In this document: positions 26,268 through 34,589 of the stretch, piece by piece
How positions within the stretch are numbered: position 1 is the stretch's first letter
Layout: each line of letters opens with the position of its first letter
NCBI GenBank assembly: GCA_945860065.1
Contig: CAMAPI010000012.1
Coordinates: 1-48,072 of the forward strand
Length of the DNA: 48,072 nucleotides
Direction of reading: 5' to 3'
Origin: Chryseobacterium gleum
Lineage (GTDB): Bacteria; Bacteroidota; Bacteroidia; Flavobacteriales_D; Crocinitomicaceae
Made by a program: the position numbers and the translations under genes
Notes under the pieces: generated by a model
The model's input: only the letters and a program-made list of their open reading frames with translations
Told to the model about the DNA's origin: nothing
The model's database searches: none

Positions 26268-28258
26268 TCTACCAATGTTAGATACGAATGAGTTTTTGGG
26301 AAATAATATATCATTAGTCCTCCCTGAAATAAGACCAAAGAATCTTGATCAAAGCGTTGAATGCGCTCATATTGTATAGGAAGAATCTCTTTTCCATCTT
26401 TTAAAAATAAACCAAACTTCTCGTCAATAGAAACTAAGAAATAGGCATTCTCAAAAAGTTTAATATTGGAAAAGGATACGGGTAAGATTAATTTTCCATT
26501 TGCATGAAGTAAACCAAAATGTTCTTCGCGTCCAATTAAATATCCTAGCTCCGGCATGAAGCGAATGAAATCATATTCAAAAGGCAACACAACTTTTCCT
26601 TTCACATCTAATAAGGCCCAATTTCCTTTGTCTTTAACAGGCCAAAATCCAGTGAATGGACCACTTGCTTCGTATACCGGTTTTTGAACAGATTTTCCAT
26701 TCAAATCAATCAATCCAAATTTATCTTTTTTGCGATAAACAGCAAATCCATCAGTAAATTTAGCAACGCTTAATGCATCCGGAAACCATTCCATGGGTGT
26801 CGCCAAGATCAATTTCCCGGTGGAATCGATATAATTTAGTTGTCCAGACACTTTTACCACTGCTCTATTCGATGTTTGATCCAATTCACTTATAAATTCA
26901 AATTCCGGATGTTCCTTTGACATGGATTGTGAAAAACTAAGAGTGAGCAACCCGTCTACATAAGGCAGGACTTGAAAATTCAAATCATACATGCTATTCT
27001 TCTCTTCTTTCACAGCATCGTAAATACCACTTTCATTCAAACTAATATCATCAAAAACTAGAGGAAATATAAGTTTTCCAAGTCGATCAATCACCCCATA
27101 TTTATTCTCTTTTCGCACAATCGCTCGATTATTCACAAATTCTAGAATTTCATCGAATTGAAAATCCACCACCACCTGATTCTTTTTGTCAATAATACCA
27201 AATAATTCTTCCTTCGAAACAACAGCAAGTCCTTCTTGAAATGGTCCCACTTCATTATAAAGCGCAGGAATAATCAATTTCCCCTGAGCATTCATGAACC
27301 CATATTTACCATTGAAAATAATTGGGTAAAGTTTCATTTGAAACAGGTCAATATCAACCGCAAGTTCCTGTAAAAAAGGATAATCTGGAAAATCCTTTTG
27401 AAACACCAAATACTTTTCTTCGGAATAATCTTTTAAGTAAATTTTATACACGTTTCTCCATGCGTCATTCACGAAATAATTGCTTGGATAAGTCCGTACA
27501 AAACTCACGTATTCCTCTAAGGAATGATTTTGAGTGGCAAGCAAATAAATTTCTTTTGCCGCCTCTAAAATATGCGTATTTAAAGGACAAGCTTCATAAA
27601 AATAGACATAGGAAGCTAAGGAATGATCAGCTGTCAATTCTTTGTATTGCAAATCATAAAAAAAATGAAGTGCTTCTGGAGCGAAAGCAGATTCTGGCAA
27701 GGTATCCAAGAAAAATTTCAGTGCAGCTGAAGTCCCTTTCTCTTGAGCTAATTCAAAAGCAAGTTGGTCACGTAAATACACAGCAGTATTCAACGAGTGA
27801 AACCATTCATTTCGAGAAATAAACTGATTCCAAGCAAAAACAGAGGGCTTGTGTTTTATTGATTCAAAAATCAACTGACTCACTATTTGCCTATGTTGCT
27901 GAATGTTTGTTACATCAAAAAGGAATTCCTTTTTCCACGTTTCTTTCGTTTTATCCGTCAATTCCTCCCATGTTCGATCAGCAAGTTGCACATAGAAATA
28001 TGCACTATCTAAATCGCGAAAATCTTGGGAAACATATAGTTTACTTAAACCATAACTAGCTATGCACTTGCTTTTTTTAAACCCCGAACGAAAATTATTA
28101 TTGGCTAACCCATAATTTTTATCCTCCAAAGCTTTCATTCCTTTTTCAATGGATTTTTGTCCAAAAATTAGCAAAGGAAAAAGAAGAAATAAAGTAAATG
28201 AACACGTTTTCGCTTTACGTATCGAATGAGAAGACAAGTAGATTTTGTACTTAGGCAT
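26264..28258 (-). CDS. WG-repeat protein with helical N-terminal half
   Basis: The protein of 664 residues has a signal or anchor near residues 17-33 (CSFTLFLLFPLLIFGQ). Residues about 35-300 are helical and TPR-like, and about 315-630 hold at least eight WG (KWG-type) repeats with units such as KYGFMNAQGKLIIPALY, LFGIIDKKNQVVVDFQF, KYGVIDRLGKLIFPLVF and KFGLFLKDGKEILPIQY. WG repeats form beta-propeller-like or fibre surfaces, often secreted or periplasmic, with no fixed function. It overlaps nadE by 8 bp and the TonB-like gene by 4 bp, so the three are translated as a coupled unit. It is not a typical repeat variation hot spot, because the units are diverged. Confidence 0.82.
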   Translation of the reverse strand: MPKYKIYLSSHSIRKAKTCSFTLFLLFPLLIFGQKSIEKGMKALEDKNYGLANNNFRSGFKKSKCIASYGLSKLYVSQDFRDLDSAYFYVQLADRTWEELTDKTKETWKKEFLFDVTNIQQHRQIVSQLIFESIKHKPSVFAWNQFISRNEWFHSLNTAVYLRDQLAFELAQEKGTSAALKFFLDTLPESAFAPEALHFFYDLQYKELTADHSLASYVYFYEACPLNTHILEAAKEIYLLATQNHSLEEYVSFVRTYPSNYFVNDAWRNVYKIYLKDYSEEKYLVFQKDFPDYPFLQELAVDIDLFQMKLYPIIFNGKYGFMNAQGKLIIPALYNEVGPFQEGLAVVSKEELFGIIDKKNQVVVDFQFDEILEFVNNRAIVRKENKYGVIDRLGKLIFPLVFDDISLNESGIYDAVKEEKNSMYDLNFQVLPYVDGLLTLSFSQSMSKEHPEFEFISELDQTSNRAVVKVSGQLNYIDSTGKLILATPMEWFPDALSVAKFTDGFAVYRKKDKFGLIDLNGKSVQKPVYEASGPFTGFWPVKDKGNWALLDVKGKVVLPFEYDFIRFMPELGYLIGREEHFGLLHANGKLILPVSFSNIKLFENAYFLVSIDEKFGLFLKDGKEILPIQYERIQRFDQDSLVLFQGGLMIYYFPKTHSYLTLVE

Positions 28259-29024
28259 TTTTCAATTCTGAAGGAATGAAGCAAACTGGAATTGGCTCCA
28301 TCTTGTGTTTATTAGCTGTATGGAATCCTTGATATATACGCAAGACTTCTTTTTCTCTAACAGATAAAGTAGCTAAATCACCTTTAAAATCCATTGCCCA
28401 TTCGAGTTCTGGATACGTCGCACCAATTTGATCTTCATCGCTACGACCGTCCTCCCATAGTCCATCGGTTGGTGCAGCAGTTAGAATAGAGTTCGCAATC
28501 TGCACAAATTCTGCCAATTGAAAGACTTCCGTTTTTGTTAAATCTGCAATCGGACTAACATCCACACCTCCGTCGCCATATTTGGTAAAGAATCCAACCC
28601 CAAAGTCTTCCACTCGATTTCCGGTTCCAGCAACCAAACAACGATTCGCTTGTCCGACTGCGTAAAGCGTCATCATACGAAGTCGGGAGCGAGAATTCGC
28701 CATTGCTAAAGCTTGATCTAAACAATCAAATGGCATAATTGCTTCAAATGCGGAGAAAACGCCTGTTAGTGGAATTTCAAATGATTGTACATTTGGGAAT
28801 CTACTTTTCAAATCCTCCATATGTTCATGTGCGCGTTGGTATTCAGTCGTCGTTTGGCGTATCGGCATGTTCAACAATATCACCTTCGCACCTGTCATAG
28901 CGCAAAGTGTAGAGGTTAACGCAGAGTCAACACCACCAGAAACGCCCACAATGAAACCATCAACGTTTGCTTTTTCTTGGTAATCTTTTAACCAAGCAAC
29001 AATATGGGAGATAATAGGATTCAA
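28251..29024 (-). CDS. nadE: NAD synthase, ammonia-dependent
   Basis: The protein of 257 residues is a single NadE domain: PP-loop SGGVDS (29-34), the GTGNRVEDFGVGFFTKYGDGG segment (conserved but here given in short: GNRVEDFG and KYGDGGVD) and the NAAD/NH3-binding DLTKTEVFQLA region. It turns nicotinate adenine dinucleotide plus ammonia and ATP into NAD in the cytoplasm; there is no glutaminase domain. The start codon is TTG at 29024, directly after the stop of the barrel-protein gene (TAATTG), which suggests coupled translation. The gene lies near gldB in other flavobacteria as I recall, but here it belongs to an opposite-strand operon. Confidence 0.95.
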   Translation of the reverse strand: MNPIISHIVAWLKDYQEKANVDGFIVGVSGGVDSALTSTLCAMTGAKVILLNMPIRQTTTEYQRAHEHMEDLKSRFPNVQSFEIPLTGVFSAFEAIMPFDCLDQALAMANSRSRLRMMTLYAVGQANRCLVAGTGNRVEDFGVGFFTKYGDGGVDVSPIADLTKTEVFQLAEFVQIANSILTAAPTDGLWEDGRSDEDQIGATYPELEWAMDFKGDLATLSVREKEVLRIYQGFHTANKHKMEPIPVCFIPSELKNA

Positions 29025-29858
29025 TTAAAATAAGATTGAGAATTTCAACACCACTTGATTTTGCGTTGATTTATTGGAGAAATACACATCGTTTCCAGCT
29101 CCATTATTTAAACCACTTGTAAACAATGAAGACTTTTCATTTTTCGTTTTATCTATAAACATGGGGACAAATCCATAATAATATCCAAGTTCTGCTTTTA
29201 ACACGGTAGTTCCTGTAAAGTTCCATTCCGCACCTCCGGAGAATCCAATGTTTGAATTAAAGATGAATAATTCACCTTTTGAACTCATGTCGATATTTTC
29301 GGTATTGTTTCCAGTAACCGTTAAATTATCCGTAGAAAATCCAATATCATTAATTTTATTGGAAACCAAGAAGCGATTACGCAATCCAAAATTAGCGAAG
29401 TAGCGAAAATCACCAATAAACTCGGTTCTAAAATTTAAATAGATGGGCAAACTAATGTAAATTGGATTGTATGTTCTTTCAGATAAATTAAAGAATTTAT
29501 CTGTTGTAGCTACCGTTTCAAAGGCTCTTTTAATGACCTTGTCTGTATACCTGTAATAAACATCATTGGGACCATCAGCCTTGTATTTCAAGTTTTCGAT
29601 GTCAAACTCCAAACCAAAGGTATATGCTAGGTTTTTTGTTTCTTTAAATGCTTTGGTGAAATTTGTTCCTAAAGTAAAGGTTGATCCAACCCCATTTGCT
29701 GATAGATTATTGGTTCCCATTTTCAACATACTAATGCCAACACCGCCAACTAAACCTGCTTGTAAGGTTTTGTCTCCAACCGTCTGTGCTTGGACTCCAA
29801 TAGCAACGAAAGAGAAAAAAATAACGCTTGATACTCTTTTGATGAACATTGATCTCAT
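29025..29858 (-). CDS. Outer membrane beta-barrel protein, porin-family-like
   Basis: The protein of 277 residues has a signal peptide (VIFFSFVAIGVQAQ) and alternating amphipathic strands ending in a terminal Phe (VVLKFSILF), the pattern of small Bacteroidota outer membrane barrels. Fragments GLEFDIENLKY, PIYISLPIYLNFRTEF and FRYFANFGLRNRF recall the PorT/outer-membrane-beta-barrel (PF13568-like) family, but no exact ortholog is claimed. It is the first gene of the operon with nadE, WG-repeat and TonB-like genes, and is divergent from gldB from an overlapping promoter pair. ATG 29858 or 29849 could start it. Confidence 0.78.
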   Translation of the reverse strand: MRSMFIKRVSSVIFFSFVAIGVQAQTVGDKTLQAGLVGGVGISMLKMGTNNLSANGVGSTFTLGTNFTKAFKETKNLAYTFGLEFDIENLKYKADGPNDVYYRYTDKVIKRAFETVATTDKFFNLSERTYNPIYISLPIYLNFRTEFIGDFRYFANFGLRNRFLVSNKINDIGFSTDNLTVTGNNTENIDMSSKGELFIFNSNIGFSGGAEWNFTGTTVLKAELGYYYGFVPMFIDKTKNEKSSLFTSGLNNGAGNDVYFSNKSTQNQVVLKFSILF

Positions 29859-29877
29859 GTGATTCTGTTTTAAGTGT

Positions 29878-29885
29878 TAATTTTG
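29878..29885 (+). promoter_or_regulatory. -7 promoter box for gldB operon (TAATTTTG)
   Basis: This is an exact TAnnTTTG match 19 bases before the GTG of gldB. Only two bases separate it from the opposing -7 box at 29888-29895. Confidence 0.58.
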
Positions 29886-29887
29886 AA

Positions 29888-29895
29888 CAAAAATA
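29888..29895 (-). promoter_or_regulatory. -7 promoter box for the barrel-nadE-WG-TonB-like operon (TATTTTTG)
   Basis: This is an exact TAnnTTTG match on the minus strand, about 30 bases before ATG 29858. The matching -33 region would lie inside gldB. Its partner box for gldB is two bases away, so one RNA polymerase should exclude the other. Confidence 0.58.
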
Positions 29896-29904
29896 AGAAT
29901 TATC

Positions 29905-30918
29905 GTGAAACCCTTCCGCTTCATTACATTGCTTTTTGGATTAGTGATTTTCATCTTTGCTTCTTGTTCATCGAACTCGTACGAAGTAAACGTGGATGAA
30001 GTTCCATTAAACATCGATTTTGTGAATTTAGACTCCTTAGCATTTCATGCAAATTGGAATGAACGAGATGAACTTTTTATGGGTTTAAAAAAAACGGACG
30101 TCGAGCTTTTTAATTTCGCATTCTCTTTTGCTTTGGAGATCCCCTTGACATCTGATACTGCCTTCCGAAATGGATTGAATCGTTTTTACAGCAATCCATA
30201 CATTAGTTCATTAGAGGAAAAAATTCAGACCAAACAGAAATGGAGAACGGAATCGAGCGAGGTATTACGGAATGGATTTAAACGAATGACGTATTTCCTG
30301 CCAAGATGGAAGACGCCTAAAACGGTTTATTTCATCAATAGTCGTTTCGCTGCTAGTGCTTATTGTACAGATCGATCCATTGCGATTGGAGAGGAAAGGT
30401 ATCTAGGCCCAGCAGATAAACTTATTCAAGATCTTCCTTCCAATCAGTTTTATGGTTGGATCAAAGATGCTATGAAACCAAATTATGTTTGCTCGGATGC
30501 TTTTCTGGTTTGGATAAGTTCACATGGAATCGAGGAAACATCTGAAAATTACGCGAGTGAAATGATTCGTTGGGGGAAAATGCTTTTCTTAACGCACATT
30601 TGCCTACCAGAATTATCTGAAGCGGATGTTGTTCGTTATTCAAAGAAGGACTTCGAATGGGCTGTAGCTAGCGAGAAATCATTCTGGGAATACCTTGTGG
30701 ATGAAGAAATCCTTTTTAAAACAGATGAAGAATCCCGAATGAACTTTTTACATGAAGGTCCTTTTACAACAGGTCTTCCACAAGAAAGCCCAGACCGAAT
30801 GGGACGATTCATGGGATACATGATTGTAAAACAATTCATGGAAAATAATGACGTTAGCCCAAAGGAATTAATTAATACTCCTTACAATAAAATTCTTCAA
30901 AAATATCAAGTAAACTAA
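29905..30918 (+). CDS. gldB: Gliding motility lipoprotein GldB
   Basis: The protein of 337 residues has a lipoprotein signal ending in FASC (Cys20), and the body matches GldB: FYSNPYISSL, FINSRFAASAYCTDRSIAIG (shortened here), IGEERYLG, the FWEYLVDEEILFKT region and the C-terminal TPYNKILQKYQ. GldB is needed for gliding in Flavobacterium johnsoniae; its gene is followed by gldC there as here. The start codon is GTG (29905), with no in-frame ATG before the signal. It begins a five-gene run gldB-gldC-DUF2797-gtrA-asnB with gaps of +2, -4, -1 and +5 bases. Confidence 0.92.
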   Translation: MKPFRFITLLFGLVIFIFASCSSNSYEVNVDEVPLNIDFVNLDSLAFHANWNERDELFMGLKKTDVELFNFAFSFALEIPLTSDTAFRNGLNRFYSNPYISSLEEKIQTKQKWRTESSEVLRNGFKRMTYFLPRWKTPKTVYFINSRFAASAYCTDRSIAIGEERYLGPADKLIQDLPSNQFYGWIKDAMKPNYVCSDAFLVWISSHGIEETSENYASEMIRWGKMLFLTHICLPELSEADVVRYSKKDFEWAVASEKSFWEYLVDEEILFKTDEESRMNFLHEGPFTTGLPQESPDRMGRFMGYMIVKQFMENNDVSPKELINTPYNKILQKYQVN

Positions 30919-30920
30919 TT

Positions 30921-31268
30921 ATGAGCGATCAAATTACTAAGAAATCAGATATCATTATAAGCGTTGGTTTGGACACCAATCAAATTCCAACAGCCATCAA
31001 ATGGAGTGCGGTTGACACGAATGTTTCCAATGCTGAAGCCTCCGCATTTTTACTTTCCATTTGGGATCCAAAGGATAAAAACACCATGAAAATCGACTTG
31101 TGGACGAAGGAAATGAGCATCGAAGAAATGAAACAATTCTTTCATCAAACCTTGCTTACGATGGCAGACACCTTTGAAAAAGCAACAGGTGAACACCTAA
31201 TGAGTGAAGACTTGAGAGATTATTGTTTTCATTTCGCAACCAAAATGGAAATACTTCCTGAGGAATGA
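30921..31268 (+). CDS. gldC: Gliding motility protein GldC
   Basis: The protein of 115 residues matches GldC: IIISVGLDTNQIPTAIKW, KNTMKIDLWTKEMSIEEMK and TLLTMADTFEKATGE. It has no signal peptide and is expected in the cytoplasm or at the membrane. GldC increases gliding efficiency in F. johnsoniae without being strictly essential. Two bases separate it from gldB, and its stop overlaps the next ATG (ATGA at 31265-31268). Confidence 0.93.
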   Translation: MSDQITKKSDIIISVGLDTNQIPTAIKWSAVDTNVSNAEASAFLLSIWDPKDKNTMKIDLWTKEMSIEEMKQFFHQTLLTMADTFEKATGEHLMSEDLRDYCFHFATKMEILPEE

Positions 31269-32056
31269 AGTTTACCTTAGAAAAAATGCATACAAAGCAT
31301 GAGGAAACGATTCAATATTTTCTCTCTAATCTAGCTGAAAAAGTGTGCTTAAATGATTTTATAGGAAAAGAGATTCAGTTACACTGGACCGGCATTATCA
31401 CCTGTCGAAAATGCACAAAAACAACGAAGAAATCTTTTGGTGAAGGATTTTGCTTTTCTTGTTTTAGCAACGCACCAGAGGCAAGTCCATGTATTTTGCA
31501 CCCTGAATTATGTGAAGCTCATTTGGGCAAAGGACGGGACATCGAATACGAATTAAAACATCACCTTCAGCCACATTACGTCTACTTAGCAGCTACTGAT
31601 ATTGTTAAAGTTGGTGTGACGCGAAATACACAAGTTCCAACGCGTTGGATTGACCAAGGCGCCAATTCAGCCATTATTTTAGCCGAAGTACCGAACCGGT
31701 ATTTAGCGGGCGTGATTGAAGTTGCTTTGAAAGATTTTTATGCTGATAAAACAAATTGGCAAAATATGCTGCGAAATATGCAAGATGAGTCCATCGATTT
31801 GATTGACGAAAAATGGCAAGTTTGTGATGAATTACCCGCTGATTTAGCTCAATATTGGTTGGAGAACGATGAAATCCTTACTTTTAACTATCCAGTGGTC
31901 ACCTATCCATCCAAAGTTCAATCGATGACTTTTGACAAGGAAGCTACGATTTCCGGAAAATTGGTTGGTATTCGTGGGCAATATTTATATTTTGACGAGC
32001 AAAAAGTCATCAACTTACGAAGACATACGGGATACGAAATAGAATTTAAGGTATAA
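31265..32056 (+). CDS. DUF2797 protein with zinc-ribbon-like cysteines
   Basis: The protein of 263 residues belongs to the DUF2797 style. It has CRKC (near residue 48) with CFSCF (about 63-67) and further Cys at CILHPELC, probably a metal site. A central segment YVYLAATDIVKVGVTR with RWIDQGA looks like a GIY-YIG-type core, though I cannot confirm the catalytic residues. The role is unknown. It overlaps gldC by 4 bp and gtrA by one base (TAATG at 32054-32058), placing it firmly inside the gldBC operon; relatives sit near gldC in other flavobacteria, as far as I recall. Confidence 0.78.
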   Translation: MKFTLEKMHTKHEETIQYFLSNLAEKVCLNDFIGKEIQLHWTGIITCRKCTKTTKKSFGEGFCFSCFSNAPEASPCILHPELCEAHLGKGRDIEYELKHHLQPHYVYLAATDIVKVGVTRNTQVPTRWIDQGANSAIILAEVPNRYLAGVIEVALKDFYADKTNWQNMLRNMQDESIDLIDEKWQVCDELPADLAQYWLENDEILTFNYPVVTYPSKVQSMTFDKEATISGKLVGIRGQYLYFDEQKVINLRRHTGYEIEFKV

Positions 32057-32541
32057 TGGTTCGACTCATACATCAAATATTGGATTTTTTCTACCCACTT
32101 GTCAGACGTGTTTTTGACAAGACCACTTACTATTACGCTGCTTGTGGAAGTGGGAATTTGGTCTTTAGCTGGGTAAGCTTCTTCCTCTTTTTTAATGTGA
32201 TTTTTCAAAAAAAGGATTTTGTTTTCCCCTCCTTGCCTTTTGGTTTAGGATCACAAACGATTTCCGCATTAACATTGAGCTCTATCGTTTGTGCATGTAT
32301 TTCCTTTTTGATTGGATTTATGTTAATGCGTTATGTCGTGTTTACCGCAAGTCAATTGCGTGGAAGAGCGCAGTTTTTACGTTATGGAATAAGCGCAGTG
32401 ATTACTTCAACGACCAATTGGGGATTACTGAAAATACTGGTTCTAGGGATGGGGATTTTTCCATCCATTGCAAATGTACTCGCTTCATGCGTAGTCGTTA
32501 CCATCAGCTATTTGCTGCAACGTAAATTCAGTTTTAAATAA
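32056..32541 (+). CDS. GtrA-family membrane protein
   Basis: The protein of 161 residues has about four membrane segments, and its C-terminal half carries the GtrA signature (FLRYGISAVITSTTNWGLLK, SYLLQRKFSF). GtrA-type proteins flip or assist polyprenyl-linked sugars across the inner membrane, and others serve in teichoic or arabinogalactan synthesis. The start ATG shares one base with the stop of the previous gene. It joins gldBC to asnB. Confidence 0.88.
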   Translation: MVRLIHQILDFFYPLVRRVFDKTTYYYAACGSGNLVFSWVSFFLFFNVIFQKKDFVFPSLPFGLGSQTISALTLSSIVCACISFLIGFMLMRYVVFTASQLRGRAQFLRYGISAVITSTTNWGLLKILVLGMGIFPSIANVLASCVVVTISYLLQRKFSFK

Positions 32542-32546
32542 TTCGT

Positions 32547-34589
32547 ATGTGCGGAATTAGTGGAATTGTTCAGCTTCAAGGTTCGTCAAATCAGTTGCCG
32601 GCCATCTTGAAAAACATGAACGATAAACTGAAACACCGCGGTCCCGATGATGAAGGATTTACGCTTTTTAAAGATGGAAAAGCACAGTGTTTTTCTGGTC
32701 AAGATACACCCGCTTCGAGTTTATCTTCGAATCTTGCTTTCGCTCCAAAATTTCGCATTGATTCAGTAAAAGAACATTTGGTTCAAGTTGGATTTGGACA
32801 CCGGCGTTTAGCCATTATTGATTTAAGTGCTGGTGGACATCAACCGATGTGTCTGCAAGAGAATCCGCGCATTTGGATAACCTTAAACGGAGAGATCTAC
32901 AACTACATTGAGTTACGAGAAGAATTACGAAGTTTTGGTTACACCTTTCATACTGAATCGGATGTGGAAGTCGTCTTGGTTGCTTATCAGCATTGGGGAA
33001 CAGACTGTTTAACTCACTTCAACGGAATGTGGTCCTTTGTCCTTTACGACATAGAGAAAAACCTATTGTTTGGCGCTAGAGATCGATTAGGTGTTAAACC
33101 TTTGTATTATTTGAAAAACGAACAACATTTTGCCTTTGCTTCGGAACAAAAAGCATTATTGGAGGTTACAAGTTATCTTCCAGCTGTCAACGTAGATGCG
33201 CTGCTCCCCTTTCTGCTTTATGGACATGTAGAACTGCAATCTGAGGGATTTTTCAAAGACCTTTATGAATTGAGGCCTGGACATTTTTTCACCTTTGATT
33301 TATCCAAGTCCCAACTTGAAATTCAGGCTTATTTTGAACTGAATGTAAATCAAACGAATCCAGCATTCCGGAAAAAGTCCTTTGAACAAGCAACACTGAA
33401 AACGAAGGAATTAATCAAACAAGCCGTTCGGATTCGATTCCGAAGTGATGTTCCGATTGGATTCTGTCTGAGTGGTGGATTGGATAGTTCAACGATTGTT
33501 TGTACAGCTGCTCAAATCGTCAAAGAAGAATCCATTTCCTCCTTAAAACATGGGATAAAAACCTTCACTGCAAGTAACCATTCACCCTTGGACGAATCGA
33601 GCTGGGCAAAACAAATTATCGATCACACCAACGCAGAGTGGCACAATATAACGATTGATTCAAGCACACTTGTGGAAGACATCCAAAAATTGATTTATTT
33701 CCAAGATATTCCATTAGCAACGACGAGCACATATGCACAAAGTCGCGTCATGCGCGCCGCACATGAGCAAGGAATTAGTATTTTGATAGACGGACAAGGT
33801 GGTGATGAGTTATATGCTGGTTATCAAACGTTTTACTATTCTTACTTTAATCAATTATTCACTTCTTTTCAATGGAAAACGTTATTCAAAGAAGGTCGTT
33901 CCTTAAAAAATAGCCCAGTAAGGTTAGTGGAACTTGGCGCAGCGTTTATTAAGATTAAATTGAGTAAAACATCCGTAAGATTCCGGGAAATAGTATCCAA
34001 AAAATGGAAATCAGAAACGAAGTTAATCACACCTACTTTTCTACATGCTAAGGCAACACAATTACAATTCCAGGGAGAGTTTCGTTCTGAATCCATGAAT
34101 CAACGACTTAAACGTTATTGTACAGAAACCTACCTAAAAAGCTTATTACGTTGGGAGGATCGTTGTTCCATGCAGTATTCCATTGAATCAAGAACACCAT
34201 TTTCGGACGATATCAACCTCATCCAACATGCGTTTTCACTTCCAGCGAATTACAAAATTAAAAACGGATGGAGCAAATATATTTTGCGGGAATCCATCAA
34301 AGGACTTGTGCCTGAATCCATTCGCTTACGCAAGGACAAGAAAGGATTTTCCATACCACAAAACAAGTGGTTGATGGAACAGGAATCTGCATTTTTCGAT
34401 TTATTTCAATCTCTCAAACACTTGGACGTTCATGAATTAGTCCAAAAAGAGTTGATTGAATCCAATTGGAAGGTGTTTTTCTCCGATTTAAAGCACATAA
34501 AGGAACAAGATCTCATATTCCGCTATGTTTGCTATTTAAGCTGGTTAAAACAGTTTATTTATCCTGAACGGGCTGTTTCTTTAGCGTAA
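32547..34589 (+). CDS. asnB: Asparagine synthase-type amidotransferase
   Basis: The protein of 680 residues starts with the catalytic Cys of class II glutamine amidotransferases (MCGISGIVQL, Cys2), then KHRGPDDEG, GFGHRRLAIIDL and TLNGEIYNY in the N-domain. A synthetase PP-loop SGGLDS follows (309-314), with GQGGDELYAGY later. It uses glutamine-derived ammonia and ATP to amidate a carboxylate, aspartate in the housekeeping case; family members in glycan clusters amidate uronic acids instead. The cluster next door (flippase, GT4) favours a glycan role, but this is inference. Its 3' end overlaps the convergent methyltransferase gene by 35 bp. Confidence 0.9.
   Translation: MCGISGIVQLQGSSNQLPAILKNMNDKLKHRGPDDEGFTLFKDGKAQCFSGQDTPASSLSSNLAFAPKFRIDSVKEHLVQVGFGHRRLAIIDLSAGGHQPMCLQENPRIWITLNGEIYNYIELREELRSFGYTFHTESDVEVVLVAYQHWGTDCLTHFNGMWSFVLYDIEKNLLFGARDRLGVKPLYYLKNEQHFAFASEQKALLEVTSYLPAVNVDALLPFLLYGHVELQSEGFFKDLYELRPGHFFTFDLSKSQLEIQAYFELNVNQTNPAFRKKSFEQATLKTKELIKQAVRIRFRSDVPIGFCLSGGLDSSTIVCTAAQIVKEESISSLKHGIKTFTASNHSPLDESSWAKQIIDHTNAEWHNITIDSSTLVEDIQKLIYFQDIPLATTSTYAQSRVMRAAHEQGISILIDGQGGDELYAGYQTFYYSYFNQLFTSFQWKTLFKEGRSLKNSPVRLVELGAAFIKIKLSKTSVRFREIVSKKWKSETKLITPTFLHAKATQLQFQGEFRSESMNQRLKRYCTETYLKSLLRWEDRCSMQYSIESRTPFSDDINLIQHAFSLPANYKIKNGWSKYILRESIKGLVPESIRLRKDKKGFSIPQNKWLMEQESAFFDLFQSLKHLDVHELVQKELIESNWKVFFSDLKHIKEQDLIFRYVCYLSWLKQFIYPERAVSLA

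Noticed and set aside
27322-27822. 166-residue + strand ORF
   Set aside because: It lies fully inside the WG-repeat gene on the other strand and has no recognisable domain or promoter.
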